Assembly: GCF_000331005.1 (NCBI RefSeq)
Contig: NZ_AEJB01000361.1
Span: forward strand, 1-64,000
Direction of reading: 5' to 3'
DNA length: 64,000 nt
DNA from: Streptomyces turgidiscabies Car8
GTDB taxonomy: Bacteria; Actinomycetota; Actinomycetes; Streptomycetales; Streptomycetaceae
Shown: piece by piece, positions 1 to 6,866 of the stretch
Numbering within the stretch: the stretch's first letter is position 1
How the letters are laid out: each line of letters begins with the position of its first letter
Position numbers and translations under genes: made by a program
The notes under the pieces: model-generated
Database searches by the model: none
Told to the model about the DNA's origin: nothing
The model's input: only the letters and a program-made list of their open reading frames with translations

Positions 1-29
1 CGGCCAACTTTGATGAAGCAGCGGCCTTG

Positions 30-359
30 TTACTTGGTGGCAGTACCGCCGTTTGTTGCTTGCGCCTTCTCGTACGCCTGGCGCACGTTGGCCGGTATCG
101 GGCCCTTATCGCTTACGACGTGCCCGTTACGGATCGCCCACTCGCGAATAGCCAGGGAATCATCTCCATTGCGCGGCTTGCGCGGCGCAGAGGTGGGGCG
201 AGAAGCGTTCCTGTACGGTTCGAGGGCGTTTCGGAACTTGGTGGCATTGACCTCGGAGAGGTCTATCTCAAACCACTCGCCATCCAGACCCCAGGTGATG
301 TTTTCGGCGGCCTCGCTCTTTTGGTCGAGGTCGTCGAAGCTGATCAGTCGCTTGCCCAC
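30..359 (-). CDS. Lsr2-like nucleoid-associated protein
   Basis: The 109-residue protein has the Lsr2 layout. The N-terminal oligomerisation half has the hallmark run GLDGEWFEIDLSEVNA (about residues 24-39). A basic linker follows, then a C-terminal DNA-binding half starting IREWAIRNGH. Lsr2 proteins coat A+T-rich, often foreign, DNA and silence it. Here the usual Arg-Gly-Arg minor-groove core is replaced by Lys-Gly-Pro (VSDKGPIP). The start is the ATG at 359, with an AAGGG ribosome site upstream. Such paralogues are common on Streptomyces plasmids, and a role in silencing element genes is inferred from the family. Confidence 0.9.
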   Translation of the reverse strand: MGKRLISFDDLDQKSEAAENITWGLDGEWFEIDLSEVNATKFRNALEPYRNASRPTSAPRKPRNGDDSLAIREWAIRNGHVVSDKGPIPANVRQAYEKAQATNGGTATK

Positions 360-417
360 GGGTAGCCCTTCAAAAGGTGCCTACTTACTTCGGACGTGGT
401 GCATGATTAATTTTGAA

Positions 418-447
418 CTATTAACAACTTTAGTCAAGCGGTCGCAA
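418..447 (-). promoter_or_regulatory. Putative promoter of the lsr2-like gene
   Basis: On the minus strand TTGCGA (442-447) and TAATAG (418-423) are 18 nt apart, in an A+T-rich stretch upstream of the Lsr2-like gene. A competing pair is TTGACT (432-437) with AAAATT (409-414). Only the region, not the exact start, is supported. Confidence 0.4.
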
Positions 448-489
448 TTTTGCTCTTGACTGCCACCGCGGGCGCTGGCGTAGCAATAC

Positions 490-514
490 AAAAACGCCGG
501 AACCCAAACCCGGC
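490..514 (-). terminator. Rho-independent-like terminator, minus strand
   Basis: A GCCGG/CCGGC stem (496-500 with 510-514) has a 9-nt loop and is followed on the minus strand by a G and five T. No minus-strand gene is visible just to its right. It may shield the lsr2 promoter from antisense transcription, or end a small RNA in 515-690. The interval 360-691 otherwise holds only the lsr2 promoter and one copy of the dispersed repeat. Confidence 0.5.
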
Positions 515-541
515 TTCACCACTAACTCAAGGGCTTGGCAA

Positions 542-560
542 GAGTAAGTAGGTGCCGGCG
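542..560 (+). repeat. Dispersed intergenic repeat, copy A
   Basis: This copy reads GAGTAAGTAGGTGCCGGCG. It is one of five related intergenic sequences in the left 20 kb (others at 1941, 4270, 13235 and 18231) sharing a GAGTnAGTAG head and a GCCGGCG core. It lies between the lsr2-like gene and the first HEPN gene. Confidence 0.5.
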
Positions 561-654
561 AGCGCTCTAGCCTCACATGCCGCCAAATAGTTATTGTGCG
601 ACGCGCTCCCCTGTTACGTTCAATCCCTCCACGGCAAACTCACTAACAAACCCG

Positions 655-691
655 TTGTGCCTAGATGGCACGCCGCCGTACACTCCCGCCC
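655..691 (+). promoter_or_regulatory. Leaderless promoter with palindromic operator, HEPN gene 1
   Basis: The -35 TTGTGC (655-660) and the -10 TACACT (679-684) have an 18-nt spacer. The -10 ends 7 nt before the ATG at 692, so the transcript should start at or next to the ATG. A perfect inverted repeat, GTGCC-5 nt-GGCAC (657-671), sits between the -35 and -10. The 17 bp at 645-661 are identical to 2800-2816, in front of the second HEPN gene. Confidence 0.65.
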
Positions 692-1912
692 ATGAAAAGA
701 CTGAGCCAACAGGAGGTCGAACGGCGGCTGGGTATGCGCGCCGTTGACCCCCATGAGTTGGCGTGGGCTATTGCCAACGTCGTACAGCAGTCGCAATTCA
801 CTTCTGAGCTACAAGTGGACTTCCCGCGCGAGGACTCTCCCGCTCTGACACTGCACTACTTCAAGAAGGGCGGCCTGCGGGCCATCGCTCCGGGGCCCAG
901 CCTCACCGAGGAGGTCTTCACTCAGATCGAGCAGAAGGTGAAGGCAACACTGCTGGCTCCGGCGGCTTCCCTCGTCCACCGCATGGTTCTGTTCGCACAC
1001 GTGCCCACAGAGGGCTACTGGCGATACCGGGACAAGCTCCTGATTCGGCGTGCTCCGGATGAAGCACCCCGGCCTCAGATGGTGATGGGCGAACACCCCC
1101 TCGTCTTCGAGGTGGCGTTCAACGGCTCCGCTGACTGGCAGTTGAGGAACATGCGCGCGTTGCAGGAGCCGCGACAGCTTGCCCTATTGCTCTCTCTCCT
1201 CATCCCTGGGCTTACCGTGCCGCCCATCAACTCACGTAAGCACTGGATGCTGGACGCAACACCCGGGGCCATGCGCTCCGTCTGGGCACAAGAGACCTAC
1301 TTCATCCCCAACTTTGAGGGGTACGCCGACGAGCTGTCGCCGCAGGGCGACCTTCCCACCATCGAGATGGTGGCGGCTATGCCCGGCGGTGTGAGTGCAG
1401 ACACAGTGTTGGTAGTGCCTCAAGACCTTGAGCAGAAGCTCGATACCTTCATGCAGCTCGACGGCGAGGACCGTACGCGTCTGCTTCGTGCCGCCTACTG
1501 GCTCCACCACGCGCGGGAGGTATGGGACATCTCCAAGTCCGCCTACTTCCAATCTCTCGTGCAGGGCGTTGAAGCCATGCTCAAGTACCCGCCTCATCGA
1601 GAGCGTTGCACTGAGTGCAAGGCTCACCTGGAGGGGCCGACGGCCTACTTTAGGCGTTTCATCGACCGCTACGCTCCAGTGCGGAATGAGCACGATGAAG
1701 ACGAGAAGAAGGCCCGAAAGCTGCTGTACCAGAAGCGCTCCGACCTAACCCATGGCACATCACTATTGAGCGCCGATGAGGAGGTCGGTTTGGGCTGGCA
1801 CACTCCAAAGCCGTCTTACGAATACCAGCTCTCCAGTGAAGCCCAGCGCGTTTGTCGACGGGCCATCATTGGTTGGCTGGACGAGCATCCCTCCATGCGC
1901 GAGCAGGAGTGA
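692..1912 (+). CDS. HEPN-domain protein, putative defence nuclease
   Basis: The 406-residue protein has a C-terminal HEPN-like region with an RSDLTHG motif, giving the R-x4-H pair R349/H354 expected of HEPN ribonucleases. A short Cys pair (about residues 312-315) lies just before it. The first ~280 residues match no family I can name. An upstream in-frame ATG at 665 falls inside the promoter spacer, so the ATG at 692 is preferred as a leaderless start. An Mrr-like nuclease and a second HEPN protein follow, and a CBASS-like pair lies just beyond. That context suggests anti-phage or abortive-infection function. The fold assignment rests on the motif and its position only. Confidence 0.6.
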   Translation: MKRLSQQEVERRLGMRAVDPHELAWAIANVVQQSQFTSELQVDFPREDSPALTLHYFKKGGLRAIAPGPSLTEEVFTQIEQKVKATLLAPAASLVHRMVLFAHVPTEGYWRYRDKLLIRRAPDEAPRPQMVMGEHPLVFEVAFNGSADWQLRNMRALQEPRQLALLLSLLIPGLTVPPINSRKHWMLDATPGAMRSVWAQETYFIPNFEGYADELSPQGDLPTIEMVAAMPGGVSADTVLVVPQDLEQKLDTFMQLDGEDRTRLLRAAYWLHHAREVWDISKSAYFQSLVQGVEAMLKYPPHRERCTECKAHLEGPTAYFRRFIDRYAPVRNEHDEDEKKARKLLYQKRSDLTHGTSLLSADEEVGLGWHTPKPSYEYQLSSEAQRVCRRAIIGWLDEHPSMREQE

Positions 1913-1940
1913 CGCGCCAACCCTCTCGGATGCCCAGCAT

Positions 1941-1963
1941 GAGTAGGTTGGTGCCGGCGGCGG
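1941..1963 (+). repeat. Dispersed intergenic repeat, copy B
   Basis: This is the GAGTAGG...GTGCCGGCGGCGG form of the repeat, downstream of the first HEPN gene and upstream of the Mrr-like gene. Confidence 0.45.
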
Positions 1964-2001
1964 TCGCCCGCCCCTCTCCCCTACCTACTACATAGAAGCC
2001 A

Positions 2002-2037
2002 CTGACAGCCTCGGTATCCACTCGCTACGCTGCGCAC
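2002..2037 (+). promoter_or_regulatory. Leaderless promoter of the Mrr-like gene
   Basis: The -35 CTGACA (2002-2007), an 18-nt spacer and the -10 TACGCT (2026-2031) lead to a 6-nt gap and the ATG at 2038. The geometry matches the neighbouring HEPN promoters, but the palindrome and the shared 17-mer are absent. Confidence 0.55.
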
Positions 2038-2778
2038 ATGATGACGGACATGCCCTACGACGACATGGACGACACCCAGTTCGAGGAGTTCTGCTTTGCA
2101 CTCATGGGCGAGCTGGGATTCGTAAACCTGGATTGGCGTAAGGGTACCGGCTTGGCGGCCAGCCCCAGCGACTCCGGCCGTGACATCGTGGCGCAACTCC
2201 CCCGCGAGGACGTGGACGGCCGCCACTATTTCGAGACCTGGTTTGTGGATTGCAAGCACTACCAACGAGGCATCCCGCCGGACAAAATCACGGGGCTACT
2301 CTCATGGGCGACGGCGGAGCGCGCCGACGTCGCGCTCATCATCGCGAGTAACTACCTCTCGAACCCCTGCAAAGACTTCCTGAAGTCGTACGAGACCAAC
2401 AACCGTCCACCGTTCCGTGTGCGCTATTGGGAGCGCCCCAATCTGGAGCGCCTACTTGAGGGCCGCGACGAATTCATCATGCGGCACCTACGGTCGGAAC
2501 GGCGCACAGAGACCGAGATCATCGAAGCCGAGCAAGAGTTCTTCGACCGAGTTTGGTACAACCGGAAGATGGTGTTGGAGGAACGGCTCGCCGCCGGTGA
2601 CAAGAGCTTTTCTCCCGAGCTCATCACCAAAATGCGCGCAGCATACCGGGAGATGGAAGCGAAGTACGGCAAAGAGAACCTCGGCCCGTATAGCGATTTC
2701 GAGTGGGGGATGATAAACGGGAAGCTGTCGGCGCTCCGCTGGGTGCTCGGTGAAGAGTGGGACTTCCTCGACACGTAG
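2038..2778 (+). CDS. Mrr-like PD-(D/E)xK restriction endonuclease-fold protein
   Basis: The 246-residue protein is an N-terminal Mrr-type nuclease domain with a C-terminal helical tail. Catalytic-type residues are E16 in the first helix (FEEFCFALMGELGF), D49 in DSGRDIV, and D71-x-K73 in WFVDCKHYQRG. This is the PD-(D/E)xK pattern, but with Cys between the acid and Lys. Family members cleave DNA, often modified DNA. The gene lies between two HEPN genes but has its own leaderless promoter. Two adjacent ATGs (2038, 2041) could start it. The target and partners are unknown. Confidence 0.75.
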   Translation: MMTDMPYDDMDDTQFEEFCFALMGELGFVNLDWRKGTGLAASPSDSGRDIVAQLPREDVDGRHYFETWFVDCKHYQRGIPPDKITGLLSWATAERADVALIIASNYLSNPCKDFLKSYETNNRPPFRVRYWERPNLERLLEGRDEFIMRHLRSERRTETEIIEAEQEFFDRVWYNRKMVLEERLAAGDKSFSPELITKMRAAYREMEAKYGKENLGPYSDFEWGMINGKLSALRWVLGEEWDFLDT

Positions 2779-2809
2779 AACGCAGCAAATAGGGCCATAA
2801 ACAAACCCG

Positions 2810-2845
2810 TTGTGCCCATATAGGGCATAGACGTAGACTCCGCCC
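2810..2845 (+). promoter_or_regulatory. Leaderless promoter with palindromic operator, HEPN gene 2
   Basis: The -35 TTGTGC (2810-2815), an 18-nt spacer and the -10 TAGACT (2834-2839) are followed by 6 nt and the ATG. A perfect inverted repeat TGCCC-ATATA-GGGCA (2813-2827) lies between the hexamers, as in HEPN gene 1. The 17 bp at 2800-2816 are identical to 645-661. A shared repressor for the two HEPN genes is the simplest reading. Confidence 0.65.
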
Positions 2846-4243
2846 ATGACGACAACCCTGGTAAGGGAGAAGCTAACCACCCTCTTCCTCGACGCGTGCA
2901 AAGCGGCCACAACCAAGCTGGCCGAGGCAGGAGTGCCTCTTACCTTTACCCAACCCCGCACGCACGTGATACGGAGCGGAGAAAGCTACGGCTGGGAAAT
3001 TCAGCGCCCCACGGAAGAGGAGAACATTCTCCGCCTCCGCGGGAAGGCAATCGAACCGGCCGCACCGCTTCTGGGCAATGAGCTGGTACACAATGCGGAT
3101 GAATGTGCGGCCAGCCTGCTTGCGCTAGAAGGAAATACGCTGCTACGGAACCGCATCTATTTCCCGCACGGCGCTTGGCCGTTGAGTCCCCTACTGCGGG
3201 GGCTGGAGTCAGCGAACCGCGATGAGGAACCCGTGCGATGGGCGCGTGAGGTCGTACTCTTGCCTGCGCTCCTGGAGCACATGCAAGCACTCCCCCGTCT
3301 CGACCAGGCCGAGCCGCAGCATGCCAAGTGGTTTGCTAATGAGGTTGTGCGAGTAGCTACCACCGAAGCCGCTTCGTACCGGGTGTCGGTGCCGCTCGCT
3401 GGCATCGACATTCAGACCTCGGGCGATGCACCCCTTGAGTGGGAGGACGTTACTATCCGCCGTTTGTCAGCGGCCGAGCAGGGCGACCACATGGAGGAGT
3501 GGGGCACTAGGTCGCTGATGGTTCTACTCCATGCGCCACCGCTCGTCGTGCTGGAGTACGACGCGGAGCACCCCCGCAACGAGCAGATGCCGATTGCCTT
3601 GCCCCGCCGAGTCCGCAGCATCATGGCCGCACTTCAGTTGTACGGCTTCGAGCTGGCTGGGCACTCCGCCAGAGTCGAGGGAGTGCCGAAGTGGTTCAGT
3701 ATGGGCGCGGGCCTACCGCCCCTCGGACTCCCTGGCACACCGCCGAGTTGGCGGGTACTGACGCCGGAGGTATTCACAGGTGTAACCGCCACGGCACGGT
3801 GTTTGGATCGGTGGAACATCGACCAGCCCAAGTCCACCCACGACTTGGCCTTGCACCGCTTCTGTTCGGGCGTCGCCCGCACCAACGACACTGACGCCGT
3901 ACTCGACTTCACCATCGCGCTGGAATCGTTGCTACTGCCGTACGACGCCAACGCCCGGCATAGCGAGCTGAGTTACCGCTTCCGGCTCCATGGCGCGTAT
4001 TACCTCACCGATGGGCCGAGCGAGCGCCAAGCGATGAGTAAGGCACTCAATGGGCTCTACACCATGCGTAGCCGTCTGGTGCATGGCGGCAAGTACCCGA
4101 CGGCCGAGGAGATCCAGGCGACCCGCAAGACTGCCCGAGAACTAGCTCAGCGCGGGTTGATGCAAGCCGTGCACGGTGGCTTCCCTACTGCCGAGACCTT
4201 CACTCGTATGGCGCTCGGTCTGGTTGGCGACGCCGAGGAGTAG
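2846..4243 (+). CDS. ApeA-like HEPN-domain protein
   Basis: The 465-residue protein has a C-terminal all-helical domain like the Apea-type HEPN group, with MRSRLVHGG giving the R-x4-H pair R408/H413. An upstream helix (DAVLDFTIALESLLLPY, about 353-369) matches the acidic helix typical of these domains. The N-terminal ~330 residues are unassigned. HEPN domains of this group act as RNases in several anti-phage systems. The gene follows the Mrr-like gene by about 70 nt but has its own promoter, and it is followed by a palindromic repeat and the convergent SLATT gene. Confidence 0.65.
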   Translation: MTTTLVREKLTTLFLDACKAATTKLAEAGVPLTFTQPRTHVIRSGESYGWEIQRPTEEENILRLRGKAIEPAAPLLGNELVHNADECAASLLALEGNTLLRNRIYFPHGAWPLSPLLRGLESANRDEEPVRWAREVVLLPALLEHMQALPRLDQAEPQHAKWFANEVVRVATTEAASYRVSVPLAGIDIQTSGDAPLEWEDVTIRRLSAAEQGDHMEEWGTRSLMVLLHAPPLVVLEYDAEHPRNEQMPIALPRRVRSIMAALQLYGFELAGHSARVEGVPKWFSMGAGLPPLGLPGTPPSWRVLTPEVFTGVTATARCLDRWNIDQPKSTHDLALHRFCSGVARTNDTDAVLDFTIALESLLLPYDANARHSELSYRFRLHGAYYLTDGPSERQAMSKALNGLYTMRSRLVHGGKYPTAEEIQATRKTARELAQRGLMQAVHGGFPTAETFTRMALGLVGDAEE

Positions 4244-4269
4244 TCCTGCCCCGCACAGTGCATCGCGCG

Positions 4270-4301
4270 GAGTGAGTAGGCGCCGGCGGCGGTACTCACT
4301 C
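4270..4301 (+). repeat. Dispersed repeat copy C, perfect hairpin
   Basis: GAGTGAGTA and TACTCACTC are 9-bp perfect inverted arms around a 14-nt G+C-rich loop that contains GCCGGCGGCG. It sits between the convergent ends of the second HEPN gene and the SLATT gene, so it may act as a bidirectional terminator. It is the most complete copy of the five. Confidence 0.55.
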
Positions 4302-4395
4302 GCCAGCTTCCGACGACGTGCCCAGCTCTCTCCCGCTGGATTGACGGGTATATGGGCGAACGGGATTGAGTTGGGTACAGCGCTTTTCTAGCGCA

Positions 4396-4956
4396 TTAGT
4401 CCACGCGCAGACTATCCGGCAAAAAGCGGTTGATCTCCTCGTTGGTGAACGTCATGTCCTCGTGGATCTGGAGAGCCTTTTGTGCTCTCCGGTATGCCCG
4501 GCTAGTAGTATCAGGAGCAAGTTTGTAGATGGATTTGAGCTCTTCCATCAGCTCATCGCGGCGACGCACGACGTCTACCGAAGTAGGGTCGGTGGCGATG
4601 TCACTCAACAGGTGAACATACTTCTCTCGCACATACCAGAGCTCGTTAGCGGCGCTACGGTGCCGCTCGGCCTCTTTGGCCGGGTCGAAACTCAGTTGAA
4701 AGATGGTGAAAGCGAGAGCGAGACCGGCCAGGCCGCTGCTCACATAAAGGAGCACCTTTTGGTCGGTGATAACCGTGCTGAGGATGGATGCCGACGTCAG
4801 CGTCGTGAGTGCAATATTCACCCACTTCACCGCTACAGCTCTAGCCGACGCCATCTCTCGCGCCTTCTCATGAGTTTTATGCGAGTATACTACTCGGCCA
4901 AAACTCTCCCGGATCACCTGGACGTTTACGCTCTCCGGCGCTTGATTACCCGACAT
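4396..4956 (-). CDS. SLATT-domain two-TM CBASS effector
   Basis: The 186-residue protein has two membrane helices close together (about 42-63 and 67-89), a cytoplasmic N-terminal helix, and a helical C-terminal half with the conserved-looking run AERHRSAANELWYV. This is the SLATT layout, described as a pore-forming effector domain paired with SMODS nucleotidyltransferases. The ATG at 4956 has a GGAAG ribosome site and overlaps the stop of the CD-NTase gene by 11 nt, so the two are translationally coupled. The inferred role is membrane disruption when the neighbouring enzyme's cyclic nucleotide accumulates. Confidence 0.8.
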   Translation of the reverse strand: MSGNQAPESVNVQVIRESFGRVVYSHKTHEKAREMASARAVAVKWVNIALTTLTSASILSTVITDQKVLLYVSSGLAGLALAFTIFQLSFDPAKEAERHRSAANELWYVREKYVHLLSDIATDPTSVDVVRRRDELMEELKSIYKLAPDTTSRAYRRAQKALQIHEDMTFTNEEINRFLPDSLRVD

Positions 4957-5824
4957 ACTGGCTTCCAAAGATCTTCTGCCACTCTTCGGTGGCGCTATAA
5001 GGCATGTCCGAGGCCTCGTACTCGCACGCCTTGCGCGCACGGGCGTACGCAGTCTGCGCTTTGCTCAGCCATGCATCTCCGTACTGGCACTTCTCATCAA
5101 TGCCGGGAATCTTGCATTGCCCGTTCGCGTACTCGATGAGTGACCCCAAGAAGTCTCTCACCATCCAGTCGTAGTATGTGCTTCCTTTTGCTCGATACTC
5201 CCAACTCGCAAGGAAGTTGACTGCTCTGAGCTCAAGCACCAGCGACTTGATAGGTACCGTGCAGTACGCCTGCCACACCTTCATCATTTTGATGAGATTT
5301 CGGGTGTCGCCGCCACTCGCGGTATCGGAGGCCTCGATGTTGGCAAACTCGGCGAAATGGTCTACTGTCTTCCAGCTGCCACCATCGTGCGTGTTCGGGA
5401 TCAGGAATTTATCGTTACTTGCCGACCACGCAGGAAGTACCTCGACCGTGTGTCCGCCTGAGAACGGGACAACTACGACCTGCCCATCTCCACGAATTTT
5501 GTCAGTAGTGGGGTATCTCTGCTGGAGAACGGCCTTAACCGCTTGAAGAAGCGCCGATTGGCCGTTGCCGATATACGAGTTATACCGCGCGTACTCGCTG
5601 TAGGGCATCAGAAATAGGATGTCTACGTCACGAGGTGGCCGAACCTGGGTTTGCTTGCCGTACGAGCCAATCAGCAGCTTGGTAGACCCGTCATAGGCCG
5701 TGCCGTAGTAGTGACTATGCAGCTTCCCTGCAACGCCTGCAACCTTCGTGTTGGCGTCGTTGAGGTCAGTCGTTGTAACCCTGATCTTGTCAAGGAATCT
5801 ATCGAACCGTGGGCCCGTCGCCAT
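4946..5824 (-). CDS. CD-NTase (SMODS) of a CBASS-like pair
   Basis: The 292-residue protein has the nucleotidyltransferase core GSYGKQTQVRPPRDVDILF, with G53-S54 and the metal-binding acids D66 and D68. A third acid, E128, is in HTVEVLPAW. The helical C-terminal half fits the cGAS/DncV-like SMODS group, which makes cyclic di- or trinucleotides on phage infection. The ATG at 5824 has a GGAG site. The longer frame to 6001 would run through the promoter and hairpin and is rejected. The coupled downstream gene encodes a SLATT membrane protein, giving a minimal two-gene CBASS. No Cap2/Cap3-like ancillary genes are seen. Confidence 0.85.
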   Translation of the reverse strand: MATGPRFDRFLDKIRVTTTDLNDANTKVAGVAGKLHSHYYGTAYDGSTKLLIGSYGKQTQVRPPRDVDILFLMPYSEYARYNSYIGNGQSALLQAVKAVLQQRYPTTDKIRGDGQVVVVPFSGGHTVEVLPAWSASNDKFLIPNTHDGGSWKTVDHFAEFANIEASDTASGGDTRNLIKMMKVWQAYCTVPIKSLVLELRAVNFLASWEYRAKGSTYYDWMVRDFLGSLIEYANGQCKIPGIDEKCQYGDAWLSKAQTAYARARKACEYEASDMPYSATEEWQKIFGSQYVG

Positions 5825-5856
5825 TCTTCGGCTTCTCCTGCCTATAACTCGTCCGC

Positions 5857-5884
5857 ATTGTACACCGCGAGTATGGACGTTCAA
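5857..5884 (-). promoter_or_regulatory. Promoter of the CD-NTase/SLATT operon
   Basis: On the minus strand TTGAAC (5879-5884), a 16-nt spacer and TACAAT (5857-5862) lie about 33 nt upstream of the CD-NTase ATG. Both hexamers are close to consensus, stronger than is usual for this G+C content. Confidence 0.6.
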
Positions 5885-5895
5885 AGCAGAAGCGG

Positions 5896-5917
5896 AAAGC
5901 CCTCGGTCGAGGGCTTT
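5896..5917. terminator. Perfect hairpin between CD-NTase and hydrolase promoters
   Basis: AAAGCCCTCG and CGAGGGCTTT are 10-bp perfect arms with a 2-nt loop, followed by T on the plus strand. It lies upstream of the CD-NTase promoter in a divergent region, where no gene needs terminating. It may insulate the defence promoter or stop antisense transcripts. Confidence 0.55.
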
Positions 5918-5991
5918 TCCTGTGCCTCCTAAAGAGATAGCTGCCCACGCCCACGCCTGCACGCCATTGGTGCCCGTACTGTGAGCGCCTA

Positions 5992-6028
5992 CTGTCGGCA
6001 CTGTCCCCCGCTCACTACGCTTCCCACC
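5992..6028 (+). promoter_or_regulatory. Leaderless promoter of the alpha/beta hydrolase gene
   Basis: The -35-like CTGTCG (5992-5997), an 18-nt spacer and the -10 TACGCT (6016-6021) are followed by 7 nt and the ATG at 6029. The layout is the same as at the three upstream plus-strand genes. Confidence 0.5.
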
Positions 6029-6850
6029 ATGGCAGCAGACAGCGTGACGGTTCGTACTCTGGACGGCCTACACCTGGCGGGCACCCTGGTTCGTCCACCA
6101 CAACCGGCGACTCAGGCGGTACTCCTCGTCCACGGTGGCGGCGTCACCCGGGAGGAAGGCGGCTTCTTCACCCGGCTGGCCAACGCACTCGGTGAAGCCG
6201 GTATCGCTTCCCTTCGGTTCGACCTACGTGGCCATGGCGACAGCGACGGCCGTCAAGAAGAGCTCACCCTCTCGACGATCCTCAACGACATCCGCGCCAC
6301 CCTCACCTACCTGCGGGAGGCCACGGCCGCCGAGAAGGTAACGCTCCTCGGTGCGAGCTTCGGGGGTGGCGTGTGCGCCTACTACGCCGCCAAGCGTCCC
6401 GCGGACGTGCAACACCTCGTGCTCTTCAATCCCCAGCTCGACTACAAGAAGCGCACCATCGACAGCCGGGAGTACTGGCACGACGACAGCATCAGCGAGG
6501 AAGCGGCGCGCGAACTGGACGAGAAGGGTGCCATCCGGTTCACCCCGACGTTGCGCCATGGGCGGCCCATCATGAACGAGGTGTTCTGGCTACGCCCTCA
6601 TGAGGCCCTGGGAGAGGTGCAGGCACCCACTCTCATCGTGCACGGCACCGCTGACACCCTCGTCCCCTTCTCGTCGTCCAGCGAAGCCGTAGCGCGTTTC
6701 AACGCACCATGTGAGTTGGTGCCGGTGGAGGGCTCACAACACGGCTTCGCGGTGCACGACGACCCCACATACAAAGACCCCAAGAGCCAGGAGTACCAAG
6801 CTTTCGTCATCCAGACGGTGAGTCAGTGGCTCGGGGCCGGCGCGTCTTAA
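6029..6850 (+). CDS. Alpha/beta hydrolase (serine esterase/peptidase type)
   Basis: The 273-residue cytoplasmic hydrolase has an oxyanion-hole motif LLVHGGGVTREEGG near residue 32 and a nucleophile elbow LLGASFGGGV with the catalytic Ser. The acid is in VHGTADTLVPF and the His in GSQHGFAV. It resembles the acyl-peptidase-like or esterase group with a dienelactone-hydrolase-type core. An upstream in-frame ATG (5981) precedes the promoter, so the leaderless start at 6029 is chosen. It sits at the edge of the defence cluster, but no defence role can be read from the sequence. Confidence 0.8.
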   Translation: MAADSVTVRTLDGLHLAGTLVRPPQPATQAVLLVHGGGVTREEGGFFTRLANALGEAGIASLRFDLRGHGDSDGRQEELTLSTILNDIRATLTYLREATAAEKVTLLGASFGGGVCAYYAAKRPADVQHLVLFNPQLDYKKRTIDSREYWHDDSISEEAARELDEKGAIRFTPTLRHGRPIMNEVFWLRPHEALGEVQAPTLIVHGTADTLVPFSSSSEAVARFNAPCELVPVEGSQHGFAVHDDPTYKDPKSQEYQAFVIQTVSQWLGAGAS

Positions 6851-6866
6851 TAGCCTGCGATGCCGA

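Noticed and set aside
4946..6001. CD-NTase start at 6001 (351 residues)
   Set aside because: The extra 59 codons cross the hairpin and promoter and have low-complexity sequence. The ATG at 5824 has a ribosome site and matches the family N-terminus.
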